Assembly: GCF_026015885.1 (NCBI RefSeq)
Contig: NZ_JAPDUG010000006.1
Coordinates: forward strand, 1-53,455
Length of the DNA: 53,455 nucleotides
Reading direction: 5' to 3'
DNA from: Halocynthiibacter sp. SDUM655004
GTDB taxonomy: Bacteria > Pseudomonadota > Alphaproteobacteria > Rhodobacterales > Rhodobacteraceae
The translations under genes were made by a program, and so were the position numbers. Below are positions 19,701 through 26,233 of this stretch, one piece after another (positions within the stretch are counted from its first letter, which is position 1; each line of letters starts with the position of its first letter). The notes beneath the pieces are model-generated. The model searched no databases. It was not told the DNA's origin and worked only from the letters and a program-made list of their open reading frames with translations.

Positions 19701-22700
19701 GCCGTTCTTAATCACGCGAACGGACAAGGCTGCAAGTGTGCTAACTTTGGCTCTCTTGTCGCGCATTTCTTTTGGAGCGCGACCGTCAATGCCGTTGATG
19801 CTGTAACCTGCGCCGTTTACTTCTTTCACCAGCTCGTCAACGCGATTTTCCGCCTCGACCAGCACGTTTTCAACGCCGCGAACCTTCTTCGCATCCGCGA
19901 ACTTGCTTTTGTCGTCAATGAAACGCGCGAAAACATTCTTATCCGATTTAGGAGCTGCGGTTCCGTTAGCTTGCGCCTCGCCTTCCTGGATACGGCTTTC
20001 CCAGAAATCGAACACGTCTTTGGTCAGCCCTTTGGCTTGGGCCTCGTAAACAGCAACAGCGCCTTCCATGCCTCGCGCGAAATCATCCATGCCGGCCTTT
20101 TTCGCTCGGCTGATAAGTGACGCGGCTTTAGCCAGAGTCGGCGCATCCGGCACGAAATCATCCGGCGCGGTGCGCTTGGGGCTTGGCGGCTTCCGAGTGC
20201 CGTTACGCGCGGCAATCTCTTCTTGCTCTTCGAGTGAAACCCTGTCGCCATCGCTGGTTGGCGAGGCGGTCTTTTTGCTGTCCTCTTTTTTCGGTGCTGG
20301 CTCTGATAGCCCATCAAAGAGGTCTGCGCGGTCCATCGGATCGCCAAACAGATCGGTACGACCGCTAGGAGCTGGCGCATTTCCGCCCTCCATAGGCTTG
20401 CCCATTGCGGCTTCGAGGCGGTCGCGTGGTGTGATCGGCTCGACGCCATCAATAAGCGTTTGCTCTCCGGCGTCTGTTTTCTCGGTCTTGGCCGGTTCGG
20501 CGCTGTCTGGTGTTACTTCTCGCTGTTCGGCTTGAAGTCCCTTTTGGCGAGGCGCTCCCTGCGGATCATCCGTTGCGCCATTCCGTCCAGCTCCTTGAGG
20601 GTCTTTCCGGATCGCGGCGAGGAACTCTTTGACGATCCGTGATCCGTGTCGTGGATTGTCCTTGAGGTCTTTGGCGGCTGCGGTGAGTGCGTCACTGATC
20701 GGTCCCTTTCGGTTTGCCTCCGCTGATAGATAGGCGGCAGCTTTGGAGTCTGCTTCGACACGTTGCGCGTTCGCGTCCGCATCCAGCACGTTGCCTTCCT
20801 CTGTAATGGTTCCGGCGCGATCCGACAACATTTTGAAGGTTTGCTTATCCTGCTTGATCCGCTTCAACGCGGTGTCCAGAACCTTCGCGCGTTCCAGATA
20901 GAGGCTTTCGGCAATGTCTTCCTCGCCAAAGAGGCTGTCTTGTGTTTCGGTGACTGAAACCTGACCGGCCTGTTTCGCGATCATGGCCGCTTGAGCGTTA
21001 TTGCTCGGCTTGAGTTTGTTCAGAAGCGCGACAACATCGGCATGAAGAGCGGGGTTTTCGACGTTATCCCCCACAACAGCGCCCCATTCTGGGCGCACGA
21101 CCTCATTGACCACCATACCAAAGGCATCATCAGACAGTTTAGCAAGCCCCTTGGCATCGCGAACGAGCGCAGATTTGGGCGGCAGGTTCAGCGCGTCAAT
21201 GTCTTCATCACTGTCGCGGAGAACCTTTGCGGCATCAATCGAGGTTCCGCTGCCTTCGCGAATGTTTTTCAGCGCAGCGAGGCGGCGCACGTCTTGCGGT
21301 GTAAACCCGTCTTCCTCGCGGATCACCTCAACATTCCAAGGCGTTTGCTTGCCTTGTTCCTGTAGGCGCTTTGCGAGGCCAAGGCGCTGATGGCCATCGG
21401 CGACAACGCGGCGTCCGTCAGCATATTCATAGACAATGCCGCCCATTGCGGAGCGCTCGTCCCAATCTTTAACGCCCTGCAAGCGTTCGGTCACACCGTC
21501 TTGGTCGCCGTGATCCTTGTATTGGAAGGTTTCCGCATCGGTTTCGACCTTCGCAACCTCTTCGGTCGGTAGAGTCTCGATGTGAATGTTGCCTTCGCGC
21601 TTCTCTGATGTGGGTTGACCAGCCGGAGCGTCAGAGGGGTTCCCCAAAACCGCGCCTCCTGCGTCCGACTGGTCTGTGCTGGCACCCACAGCACCCTCTT
21701 GAGCGTCAACGACTGTCGCCTCGCCCGTTCTTAGGTTGACTTTGATCTTACGTCCTGTCTCGACGGTTTCCCCGTCAACCTCTTCGATTTCGTCCATTAC
21801 CTCGAACGCATCTTCTGGCGCGTTCGCGTCAACATCTGGCGCGTTCGCGTCAACATCTGGCGCGGTTTCACCACCCTGCGGAGCTTGTGGCGCTTGTGGC
21901 GCGTCCGGCATCTGTGGCGGTGTGTCCGGTGTTGGTGCCGGTGCGGTTCCTGCGTCCGGAGCTGCTGGAGGTGTCGGCGCTTCCGGCGCGTCTGGCGCGG
22001 CATCTGCCTTCTTCTTCTTCCGGTCGCTCATGTGCGCAACGCCGATCTCGGCAGGTGCGGTAACGGTTTCGCCAAGCGCTTCCGCGAGAATTTCCTTGGC
22101 GCTCATGTCCTGACCGGCCAAGGCACGGGCTGACGCCTCGCCACCAGCTCCGGTTGCGGCCTGAACGCCGGTATCGAGCGCCGCATTGGCTGTTGAAGTC
22201 TTGAAGACGGATTTTGCGACCGCTCCTTGACCAAGGATTTCGAAGGACGCAATCACGAGCGACCGGATTGCGCCGCGCTCGGCGGCTTCCCGCAACAGCT
22301 CTTCGTTCTGCAAAAGAAGCATCGCATCTTCTTCTGTTTCCAGCTTGATGTTTCGTTCCTCTAGGAACTCGTCGTAAGACGCGCCGTATTCTTGACCAAC
22401 GGTCCCTGCGCCCATTGTCAAAGCTGAAAGTGTTGGGCTTCGAGTGATTAGACCGGCTGCGGCAGACGCACCAATTGAGGGAGCGCTTTCAGCGGCCACC
22501 TCACCAAAGAAGGTCGCAGCGCCCACAGGATCAGAGGCAACGACTTTCAGGCCATCCAGAAAGGTATCTGGGGCGTTTTGATATGCCTTTCCGAACTCTT
22601 CGGCGCGTGGCGACATAGGGAGCGCGGCGGCTTTCCCGCGCAGCTCGCTTAACTTCTTACCGGCTTCCACCCCTCGCTGTTGGGCTTCATCAACGGTCAC

Positions 22701-23708
22701 ATCATTTGTGATCGACAAAGAGTCGCGGCGGTCTTCCCCTCGCGCGGCCTCGGCGTTGGACGCGCGAATATTGAACACGTCCTTGAACATCGTAGCGGCT
22801 TGAGGTCCGCGCAGCTCTGCGATTGCAGTAAACGCGGCTTCCGGCGTTGAAATATCAAGCCCCTCTGGGATTTCAGGAAGGCCCGTATATTCCATGAACA
22901 TTGATTTCAGGAGGTCTTCATCGCTTCCGGCTGCATCAGCAATAAGCGTCCCGCTTGCGGCCTGTGCGTAAGCCTCTGGCGTCATACGCGCACGGATAAC
23001 ACCGCGCTCAACGGCACGGGAAAAGCCGGTGCCATCAGGGTTTTCAGGGTTAACGCTCCCCTGATCGACCTTCGCTCTCGGCTTTCGAGGGTTCGCATTG
23101 CGACCGCTAAGGTGGCTCCCAGGCGCTTCGCTCGCGAAGTCTGCCGGATCGCGCTCCAGAATGTTGCGGATCGCGGGGTTTACTTCCTCTGGAGCTGGTG
23201 GAGCCGCATCCGGTTCAAGGAGCTGGCGCACCAGATCGGCGCTCGGAGCGCCAACAGGCGTTTGAGCTGTCGCCACATCGAGCGGTCGAGGCGCAGGGCG
23301 TGGGGATACGATCGGCGCGGCCTCTGGTCGAGGCGCAGGGCGTGGAGATATTGAAGGGGCAAGGATTTCGCTCAAGGCTTGAACCGCGTTATTTTGGACC
23401 GTAGGCGCGGCGACTTGAGGTACTGCGGCTGGTTGCGCTGGTGTTTGAGGTGTTTCAACCCCAGACACCGGATTGAGCGCGTTAATCAGCGCATCCCCCG
23501 CCCCTTCAACGGGCGGTATACTTTGTGGCGTGGTGCCTGAAACCTCTGGCGGCACATCGCTTATCGGCGAAAACTCAATCCGTTTATAAAACTCGGACTG
23601 ATCCATATCCGAATAATATTTTCGGTGTAGGGCTGCGGCGAGGTCATTATCGGATACGCTATCGTACTCTGGGTACTTAGCGCGAATTTCTTTTAAAGTC
23701 TTGCTCAT
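7692..23708 (-). CDS. Giant polyvalent (DarB/LPD-type) protein, 5338 residues
   Basis: One uninterrupted 16-kb gene makes up 30% of the phage. Approximate domains in order: 1-50, an N-terminal module seen in phage ejection proteins (KTLKEIRAKYPEYD); 410-555, Gly/Ala-rich hydrophobic region; 715-835, ParB/sulfiredoxin-like (VVADGHQRLGLAKRL); 1435-1575, inorganic-pyrophosphatase-like; 1740-1860, JAB/RadC-like with WHNHP; 2154-2257, helical LPD (AGARKFRDYVLDM); 2425-2960, SF2/SNF2 helicase with GTGTGKT and DEAQ; 3030-3200, adenine methylase with EPSAGDGA and NPPY; 3255-3320, LPD; 3560-4000, LPD with VEEIQSD and WTPGYMQADR; 4100-4200, zincin with HEAVH and a distal EEGIAEEF; 4790-5100, LPD38-like (DPEFVIRNAFRD); basic coiled coil to the end. 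Polyvalent proteins of this kind are packaged, ejected with phage or plasmid DNA, and protect or process it in the new host. The start overlaps the upstream stop (TAATG). Confidence 0.93.
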   Translation of the reverse strand: MSKTLKEIRAKYPEYDSVSDNDLAAALHRKYYSDMDQSEFYKRIEFSPISDVPPEVSGTTPQSIPPVEGAGDALINALNPVSGVETPQTPAQPAAVPQVAAPTVQNNAVQALSEILAPSISPRPAPRPEAAPIVSPRPAPRPLDVATAQTPVGAPSADLVRQLLEPDAAPPAPEEVNPAIRNILERDPADFASEAPGSHLSGRNANPRKPRAKVDQGSVNPENPDGTGFSRAVERGVIRARMTPEAYAQAASGTLIADAAGSDEDLLKSMFMEYTGLPEIPEGLDISTPEAAFTAIAELRGPQAATMFKDVFNIRASNAEAARGEDRRDSLSITNDVTVDEAQQRGVEAGKKLSELRGKAAALPMSPRAEEFGKAYQNAPDTFLDGLKVVASDPVGAATFFGEVAAESAPSIGASAAAGLITRSPTLSALTMGAGTVGQEYGASYDEFLEERNIKLETEEDAMLLLQNEELLREAAERGAIRSLVIASFEILGQGAVAKSVFKTSTANAALDTGVQAATGAGGEASARALAGQDMSAKEILAEALGETVTAPAEIGVAHMSDRKKKKADAAPDAPEAPTPPAAPDAGTAPAPTPDTPPQMPDAPQAPQAPQGGETAPDVDANAPDVDANAPEDAFEVMDEIEEVDGETVETGRKIKVNLRTGEATVVDAQEGAVGASTDQSDAGGAVLGNPSDAPAGQPTSEKREGNIHIETLPTEEVAKVETDAETFQYKDHGDQDGVTERLQGVKDWDERSAMGGIVYEYADGRRVVADGHQRLGLAKRLQEQGKQTPWNVEVIREEDGFTPQDVRRLAALKNIREGSGTSIDAAKVLRDSDEDIDALNLPPKSALVRDAKGLAKLSDDAFGMVVNEVVRPEWGAVVGDNVENPALHADVVALLNKLKPSNNAQAAMIAKQAGQVSVTETQDSLFGEEDIAESLYLERAKVLDTALKRIKQDKQTFKMLSDRAGTITEEGNVLDADANAQRVEADSKAAAYLSAEANRKGPISDALTAAAKDLKDNPRHGSRIVKEFLAAIRKDPQGAGRNGATDDPQGAPRQKGLQAEQREVTPDSAEPAKTEKTDAGEQTLIDGVEPITPRDRLEAAMGKPMEGGNAPAPSGRTDLFGDPMDRADLFDGLSEPAPKKEDSKKTASPTSDGDRVSLEEQEEIAARNGTRKPPSPKRTAPDDFVPDAPTLAKAASLISRAKKAGMDDFARGMEGAVAVYEAQAKGLTKDVFDFWESRIQEGEAQANGTAAPKSDKNVFARFIDDKSKFADAKKVRGVENVLVEAENRVDELVKEVNGAGYSINGIDGRAPKEMRDKRAKVSTLAALSVRVIKNGAAYHRGHKTANPERLEADIAKLYGEIGLSAPADTFKASEAEKADFNLSKAERALKKLEDAPQRDVLKIDEAKTALEKAKRMKEAAAQADKNPTDAQKEAGNYKMGHVKWQGLDITIENAKGSTRSKTNNATGKSWSVKMPAHYGYIKRTEGADGDHVDVYLGEDLDSTRVFVVDQVDAETGEFDEHKVLIGFTDRRDAEDTYDAGFSDGKGPKRRQNGVVMMDVAEFKEWVANGDTSKPAMEVTPPSKSVDPKVRDILLHQVEMGLEFEKMSASDAFELLERSGIERPSAARVSELLEKAAYIGNTEQGASLDFTHPDSEAYAAKGIAKHTRGERLWVKAILLDQKKMRHRGQFLTPTDALIEELNKPMPKHQKAGQYSKRTVPSWAKTTSRFKDRSSDFEGFSPENIGEQARDYVLENGKRTGNEHLILIDAEGQVVAVGEGTKDTTGTPAEFALFLDGSESLVIWHNHPLDVALSEPDIVTAAAPGVSGVYAVGHDGTVFYAKPTPAFRKALGYTGVVDTEAQFRQEDQKRARIDHALYNTGQSLWKKASSVLVKLANDGFFKDSKSRQGGFNSLDAGRYHKAAVTMALVDAGLIEAEVKGAGEAFFDRDVNPFTSHPELKPTYDRMVASLKRVWADPNKGDENARLSTYERHRGDLAGVLEGAERGRTKQGRSDVSDSQGASPSRDGRNQGQGKRGNALKKGKVGDKLAAGEVVLTSTGRKTTPFPKLDFSTERKSQNTGKRVNAWLIENARAEAEARGDDYNARMFNATDTKNPSQSDKDSAESYLFDPDFVFDTPAPITKPLTSNKPKRKRASKKSSMTSEETARLDAIKAKFADKMKNQLNAGLDPELVALAVEAAGIYIKAGARKFRDYVLDMSEDFGLPVSSIGRYARIAYNDVRDEMDANGEDVSDMDDSKSVIQTLKELNDVSSASENLERDSGEPPASDAVGATDVPASNGPDGNRSGEGRSADREGNRERDTGSELPESDASSMGEGGDSRLSTGERAAAEPSGSGDSGRSRVRGEPRLPNDRGGNADASQVARENADITDRAAAQAAADKLPVKLADQDNIRKTLPLLLPEQQEDVFKVESRYQAKDGHGMLITNGTGTGKTYTGLGVVKRFAQQGKTNTLILAPSKGILKQWIAAGSDLGLNISLLKNSKDKGEGIVATTFSNARKNNLLAKRDWDLVVPDEAQNINSNQEGSETSTQTFFRAVTNHPKGLHDRFNMLHADELAAIKAMKDGERKSARYAKFANERRAYVKKMESAPRSKVLFLSATPFAYDKSLDYAEGYLFNYPSDGVTDSGSRQDGRSFFFVENFGYRIRYHKLTAPEAAVDSGVFEREFHEKLKRSGALSGRAIDVDVDYDRKFATVHSKVGAEIDAVLDWVSKQKDAKGKQGWSLLREALRKQFDYLTRLRLLEAIKAQSAVEDIRKHRELGRKVVVFHDYNKGGGSNPFMLPFSEGAEGYSEYQALLNKFPQIEKWDFHKYKSPIETLTGAFGDDAMVYNGDVPEAKREQRKNDFNTDNNGKDIIIVQSAAGEAGLSLHDTTGEHQRVLINLGMPARPATTLQQEGRIYRVGSVTDAIYRYYTIGTSWERSAFAGSIADKSGTVENLALGEQARAIRGSFIETYLEASEIEPNLLEGTGGKERDKGDNALSNWDRAKTHYHGRMKNTAKRDQRKGVDFYSTPEPVGYKMAGWAKLRSGERVLEPSAGDGAIARYLPDDVDRTLIEPSSDLSSTAMLHAPGSRVHNIGFEDHNIVNKYNAVVMNPPYGSGGKTAIEHVAKAAKHLRNGGRIVALIPTGPSADKRFDAWFHNEDDKSVKNLHLSAEINLPSATFEKAGTKVMTRIVIIDRIDNAEVAAEHAAQFKRVNLHNANTVEELFDRIEDIDVPSRVAPDEAPDAFEDAAEAEEAARPDVPVDTGDGFKLGETVHAKTGEDLFVASLKTRVSKDAFKGIVAIAKKHDGWWSGYNRKGAIPGYQFRSPEDRAAFVEEVENTSITSKDQRPLDMYYSPLLRGIEGLKQKKAQAKDWKAILAKLPSVKKVELEWLGVEEWLDTQEEQQIPKEALEAFVRSNQIEIIEEVGAEEDDISVDVETNDAVEPDSDFIKENAKDFYFDDLREEAVAEHGEDGVDEDDVMRKAIERATDAYYTEPDQYEATVAVYNSTARKHEHFHGTYDAISDNYYFPDLFDDPISFPEIEEIAREKASRHDFEANFEQYTEGGGEDYKEILLRIPALHKEGKNKPIEFDRNQLDQDIHEAAQEHGINSEEHKAALKWRDKALNSVKAPFVQSHHFEQENVVVHARIKTRETSTGEKVLFVEEIQSDLASAWREGTEPESVTARRAEMQEAYDEANRVIEKYSPYKYFHEFIDKYNETAAEKVPAHKLSYMEFAGFRRPDDPDFLEEPRVKAFKKAYMEDQTRKDFEAKAEEAREESKRAHLELVALGSEKTLDKSIPDTPYKEEATYALMVKRLLRIAAEQGYDKLQWTPGYMQADRWDSAAQNVVEEIDWETSTSDNAKVVKLEMADEGGLLNIIASAEGVILETDDASLKGKTLSALLGPSVAKEILSNEEGVISGQKITFSDSGYSIAYDQQIKRSISRLAKKTGAKVELNRDMVDFYNDDVVNPYTFASEIGHKDMFKWLTEKNGLEFSEPQYKDYLDAMGGEDKSYDTAVRMFHNLTTEQRIEMAKDFDLAGAINPVWSIDITPDLREAAMRPMAILQKPDAQKAQIEMQSQENVASVLPDLRKELDRLNLKRVKLDADRSDSNRQGAFEVNMLGRMKIVIGASLDPMQTLRHEAVHALRSMNLFTPAEWKVLEAASSKKWVEKHRIVQRYPDLSPSEQIEEGIAEEFAEAFTMKKAPQNGLVRQSFNKIVRFFKALKNAVTGKGFQTFEDVFARMDSGAVGARSKGDGSSGAIPRARNQAEAEAVRREREKFNKLMDELDRGEYDEDKPKRLFEQSGKLSKARDSLADTLAKKEGGVELLNSNGSHIKVVVTRSQNGTDGWRVTYYDEHGFSGHEEHADKRSALRQAFSSGYDTLDTGGLRKAMKSGAFFTRSISEQRSKTTKEQRAYFNPTTTAQGRAHRRTSMQGAAHIPDRRIWEELTDASNGYWRRLGNASGAAYDWIDKARVRIQDRFLPVLRAQEAIVRKTGTQLPEEMNVYAAEETFSGKVGHHLFKIDEEFTKPIIEAIAATKGKLTMDDVGLWLYARHAKERNEHIARINPDMEDGGSGMTTAEAESILMQGSLGPHRSTLEFIGGKIDELREKTLAMREDSGLISNEDADLWRNQYEFYVPLKGFEESDHADATLDVTGIGRRFNTRGAESKRALGRRSEAFNPLQAAITQAQEVAIRSEKNIVGKAVVELAKAHPSKRLWSVKKPKSKRYYNKTTGLVETRVEDPVTLFMEPNEMAVKISGQEHRIMFHDDRLARALGSVGADQMGWFVGLMSKFGRFFSSVNTMLDPEFVIRNAFRDMQAAQINIRSFGKDDRNKLAKAMLKSWPKAFAGAYRGQLNKEDSEWTRYYREFDEAGAKVSFWKMDQPEAGRADMEKRIKMAGATRLGKASRFAKFSTRDNPVLGFIERTNLAVDNAVRLAAYVEARKAGWSKQDAASLSKNLTVNFNRRGEWGATINALYPFSNAALQGTQILFRAMTSKRMAKYGVGMVALGAILDMVNAGLSEEDEDGELAYDKIPDYKQQTNLIVMLGPDSGSAAGVWLPYGYNTFPYMGVQISKVLRGVKDPEDAIADFAGAVFGAFSPISGGSVQQTLTPTVLDPINEMAMNEDWLGRPIRPENPYGDYGPDAYKYYGGASLTSRAISDIANKATGGTVAESGALDVSPEYIDHVFGFLSGGAGRFLGRAWDVASKTVTGNASEIEGRNIPFYRSVKIDTGVWMDRDRYYRFRDELNEAKESAKLYREAGQPIPEHVRKAMQLDNTRKEIEKVLRENRKQRRALDENKRLSRNERDRRKKIIYDREQELFLRFNKRFVKVMGPQAE
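21818..21859. repeat. Two 21-bp tandem repeats in giant gene linker
   Basis: Two perfect in-frame 21-bp units encode the seven-residue linker repeat APDVDAN within a Pro/Ala/Asp-rich stretch before the ParB-like domain. Such repeats change linker length by slippage without breaking the frame, so copy number may differ between related phages. Confidence 0.85.
23284..23345. repeat. 20-bp direct repeat pair in giant gene N-terminal linker
   Basis: The 20-mer GGTCGAGGCGCAGGGCGTGG occurs at 23284-23303 and 23326-23345, a 42-bp period. It encodes the repeated PRPAPRP linker near residues 120-142. Like the 21-bp repeats further on, it extends a disordered proline-rich tether between domains. Confidence 0.8.
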
Positions 23709-24484
23709 TAAAACAGGTCCAAGTTAAGACGGTCAAGTGGGGCTTCTTCCGTGCGAATATCCGCCGGATCGTTGGTCGGCGCTTGTGACGGACTCGCGCT
23801 ATCCAGAATCGTAAACAGAGGCGCATACATCGGGTTGCCGCGCAGCATTTTTTCAGCCTCTTCCATGCTGTCCGCTTGGCCCGAATTGTAAAGCTCTGTT
23901 GCCGCTCCATTCAAAGTTTCAATGGTCGTATTGACGTGGCCCCATCGAGCCGGATCAATGCCGCCGCCCTCGACATTCGGGAAGACGGGTTCGCCCGTGT
24001 CCACGTATCGAGTAACGCCGAAACGATCCTTGAGGGTTTTTCGAGACTTTGCGCGTCCGCGCTTGGGTGGCGCGGTATCGCGCGTGAGCATCATTTCCGC
24101 CAATTTCTTGAGGTGATCCGGTGCATCAGGGTTGGACAGAATATCAAGCGCCTGGGCGGATTTCTCACCGCCTCCGAGATTGGCGAGAAGGTCCGCGCTC
24201 AATTCCTTTGTGCGCAGCTTTTCAGCCTCGTTGAACTTGTTTTCCGTCCGGTTTGCCACGGCACCACCGACCAGCGGCGTAAGGAACGCCAACAGCGGGT
24301 TGTTTGTTTGAGCTGCGGCCTCATTGGCTCCGCCGATCAAGCCCAAAACGAGATCACGTTGCGCACGGGAACCTTGCTCCGGTCGGATACTGTCAAAGAA
24401 ATCACCGAAACCTGACCCAGAGCCTTCGGGAATGATCCCCTGCCCGACTCCGGATGGCATACCGCCCTGTCCAAACTTCGCCAT
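23708..24484 (-). CDS. Putative internal virion/ejection protein
   Basis: The 258-residue protein begins MAKFGQGGMP, with a glycine-rich N-terminus (1-30), then helical and mildly hydrophobic stretches (about 40-75: LVLGLIGGANEAAAQ, PLLAFLTPLVGGAVA) that could associate with membrane. A basic patch follows at about 135-150. It is immediately upstream of, and overlaps, the giant polyvalent gene. Its position after the tail hub genes matches that of ejection proteins in P22-like phages. The family is not recognised, so the role is inferred from place and composition. Confidence 0.6.
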   Translation of the reverse strand: MAKFGQGGMPSGVGQGIIPEGSGSGFGDFFDSIRPEQGSRAQRDLVLGLIGGANEAAAQTNNPLLAFLTPLVGGAVANRTENKFNEAEKLRTKELSADLLANLGGGEKSAQALDILSNPDAPDHLKKLAEMMLTRDTAPPKRGRAKSRKTLKDRFGVTRYVDTGEPVFPNVEGGGIDPARWGHVNTTIETLNGAATELYNSGQADSMEEAEKMLRGNPMYAPLFTILDSASPSQAPTNDPADIRTEEAPLDRLNLDLF

Positions 24485-24493
24485 GATCTGCCC

Positions 24494-24697
24494 CTATTTC
24501 TTGCTGTTCATCATGGTTTGACCCATGAGCGTGTTGCGGCCAGCCATGCCGTTAAGAAGCATGGCCATGAGCATCTTCTTGCCTTCCTCTGACTTTAGAT
24601 CGAGCTTTGCTTTCGCCGCGCTCGGAGCTGCCATTTTCGGCCCGTTCGGGTTGGCCGTAACATTGGCGTTCGCAAATGGTCCAACGAGCTTAGACAT
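24494..24697 (-). CDS. Small Ala/Met-rich phage protein
   Basis: The 67-residue protein starts at an ATG overlapping the previous stop (TAATG) and ends 9 bp before the next gene. It is rich in Ala, Asn and Met, with a likely helix near the C-terminus (KKMLMAMLLNGMAG). It is too short for a confident family. Tight packing in the tail and ejection module suggests a minor virion or ejection component. Confidence 0.55.
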   Translation of the reverse strand: MSKLVGPFANANVTANPNGPKMAAPSAAKAKLDLKSEEGKKMLMAMLLNGMAGRNTLMGQTMMNSKK

Positions 24698-25764
24698 TAG
24701 TTACCCCCTTCACGGTAGAGCAATTCACGCTCTAGGTTATCAATGCGATCTAGCGCGTTTTTCAGGGCGCTCGACAGAATACCGAGGTAATCAATCGGGT
24801 CGATATGCGTCGAGATGCCCAAGCCAGTAAGTGCATGGAAATCCTCGGCAATTGGCCCGACATGATTGCCGCCATGATCGCCTTCGGGGCGGTGTTCTGG
24901 CGTATACTGCCAAACATGAATGGGCATACGCTGGAGCGCCATCGTTGCCGCATTGCCGTTGAGATAGCCCTTAACGGTTTTGAAATTTATAGAACTCTTA
25001 ATCAAAGCACCGGCGATACTTCCTGCCGCGTTCGCTGTCGCCATGTTTTCTTTTTGCTTCTGCTGGTACTGGCTTAGTTCAGCGTTGTACTGGTTGTTGG
25101 CTGCGCCCGAATAGTTGATAGGGTTCGCCGATCCGCTCGGCTGTGATGTTGGAGCCTGATAAGAACCGCCCATAATAGCGGCCAGCTCGGACATTGCGCG
25201 AGAACGGGCGTCCGCTTCGAGGCCATAGAGTCGGGATTGCTCTTGACCTGCGGCAATATCTGCATCCATTGCGAGCCGCGAGATCGTGTCTTGGGTTTGG
25301 CGCTGCTGCTCGCCATAGGCTTCGTTGAACGCCTCACCACCGACCGGAAGGCCACGCGCTTGCAGGTTGCTAATCAAGCGCTCGTTGCCCTTTTCAATCG
25401 TCGGCTCCATCATTGACATATTTCGATCAAAGATGGTTTGCGCAATATCGCCCCTGTCGCCGATCTCGGCCACATCAGGCATGTTTTTCATGCGGTCGTT
25501 CAGAACGCTCTTCGTGACATTGACGCTGGCGGGTTCCAGAAGTTGACGAAGTTTTCTTTGTGTGGCGCTTTCTTTCTGCATCACGGCAGCTTGCGCATTG
25601 CCTTTCGGCTGTCCCTCGACAAACTTACCTTTGGAGTTTGTATAGCCGTAACGCACCCCTGCCCCAGACGGAGAGTAGGTGTTCAAGCGATTGTATTGCG
25701 ACTCGGCCTTGGCGACCTCATTTGCATCTGGCGCTTTTGGTGCGCTACCGCCCTTTTTGCCCAT
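24697..25764 (-). CDS. Virion protein with C-terminal S74-type chaperone domain
   Basis: The protein (about 355 residues from the ATG at 25764) begins MGKKGGSAPK. A long helical, Gln/Ala-rich middle (about 60-250) is reminiscent of needle or ejection proteins. The C-terminus (about 280-355) looks like the intramolecular chaperone of peptidase S74: MPIHVWQYTPE, HVGPIAEDFHALTG, IDPIDYLGILSSAL and a terminal coiled coil. This domain helps trimeric tail spikes and fibres fold and is often cut off afterwards. A TTG at 25773 is a less likely alternative start. The combination with a helical middle is not one I can name. Confidence 0.7.
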   Translation of the reverse strand: MGKKGGSAPKAPDANEVAKAESQYNRLNTYSPSGAGVRYGYTNSKGKFVEGQPKGNAQAAVMQKESATQRKLRQLLEPASVNVTKSVLNDRMKNMPDVAEIGDRGDIAQTIFDRNMSMMEPTIEKGNERLISNLQARGLPVGGEAFNEAYGEQQRQTQDTISRLAMDADIAAGQEQSRLYGLEADARSRAMSELAAIMGGSYQAPTSQPSGSANPINYSGAANNQYNAELSQYQQKQKENMATANAAGSIAGALIKSSINFKTVKGYLNGNAATMALQRMPIHVWQYTPEHRPEGDHGGNHVGPIAEDFHALTGLGISTHIDPIDYLGILSSALKNALDRIDNLERELLYREGGN

Positions 25765-26233
25765 CGTAATCAATCCACTTGCAGGTTTCTCGGAACATTT
25801 TCAGAACTACCAGCGCGGAACCGTCATGTGCGGCAAACTTTATATATGCCTCTGGGTGAAAACCGAGCTTGGTTGCAAGGTTGAGGGATTGCAGGTTGCT
25901 GGCCGGTACGATCACAGAAATCACCGCGCAACCGAGCTGGATGAATGGGTAGTGAAATAAGGTCCGGAGCGTTTCGCGATCCGCCCACGGGCTTCCGGTA
26001 TCGGCTGCAATGGATACCTCCATATGCACACCGTTAAACCGCTCATAAACAACACCGGCCACGAGCTTATCGCCTTTAATGACGCCTAGTGCCTTGCTTT
26101 CCGGAGTATGGACAAAGGTTGGAATACGCTCGGCAACCCACTCGCCAACGATCCTGTCAGCGCCAAACATGACGCTGCCCACGCGCTCTATTACTAAACC
26201 ACGGCTGCGGTCAGGCTCAGTATTTCCGCCCAT
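25745..26233 (-). CDS. GNAT-like acetyltransferase in tail module
   Basis: The 162-residue protein has a GNAT-like order of elements: a central strand pair around ALGVIKGDKLVAGVVYE (about 48-64), a beta-bulge and helix, then NLQSLNLATKLGFHPEAY (about 113-130), typical of the last GNAT motif. Similar proteins lie among tail and DNA-stabilisation genes in several podovirus genomes. Substrate is unknown; it may modify virion or host proteins. It overlaps the gp10-like gene by 40 bp and the next gene by 20 bp. Confidence 0.7.
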   Translation of the reverse strand: MGGNTEPDRSRGLVIERVGSVMFGADRIVGEWVAERIPTFVHTPESKALGVIKGDKLVAGVVYERFNGVHMEVSIAADTGSPWADRETLRTLFHYPFIQLGCAVISVIVPASNLQSLNLATKLGFHPEAYIKFAAHDGSALVVLKMFRETCKWIDYDGQKGR

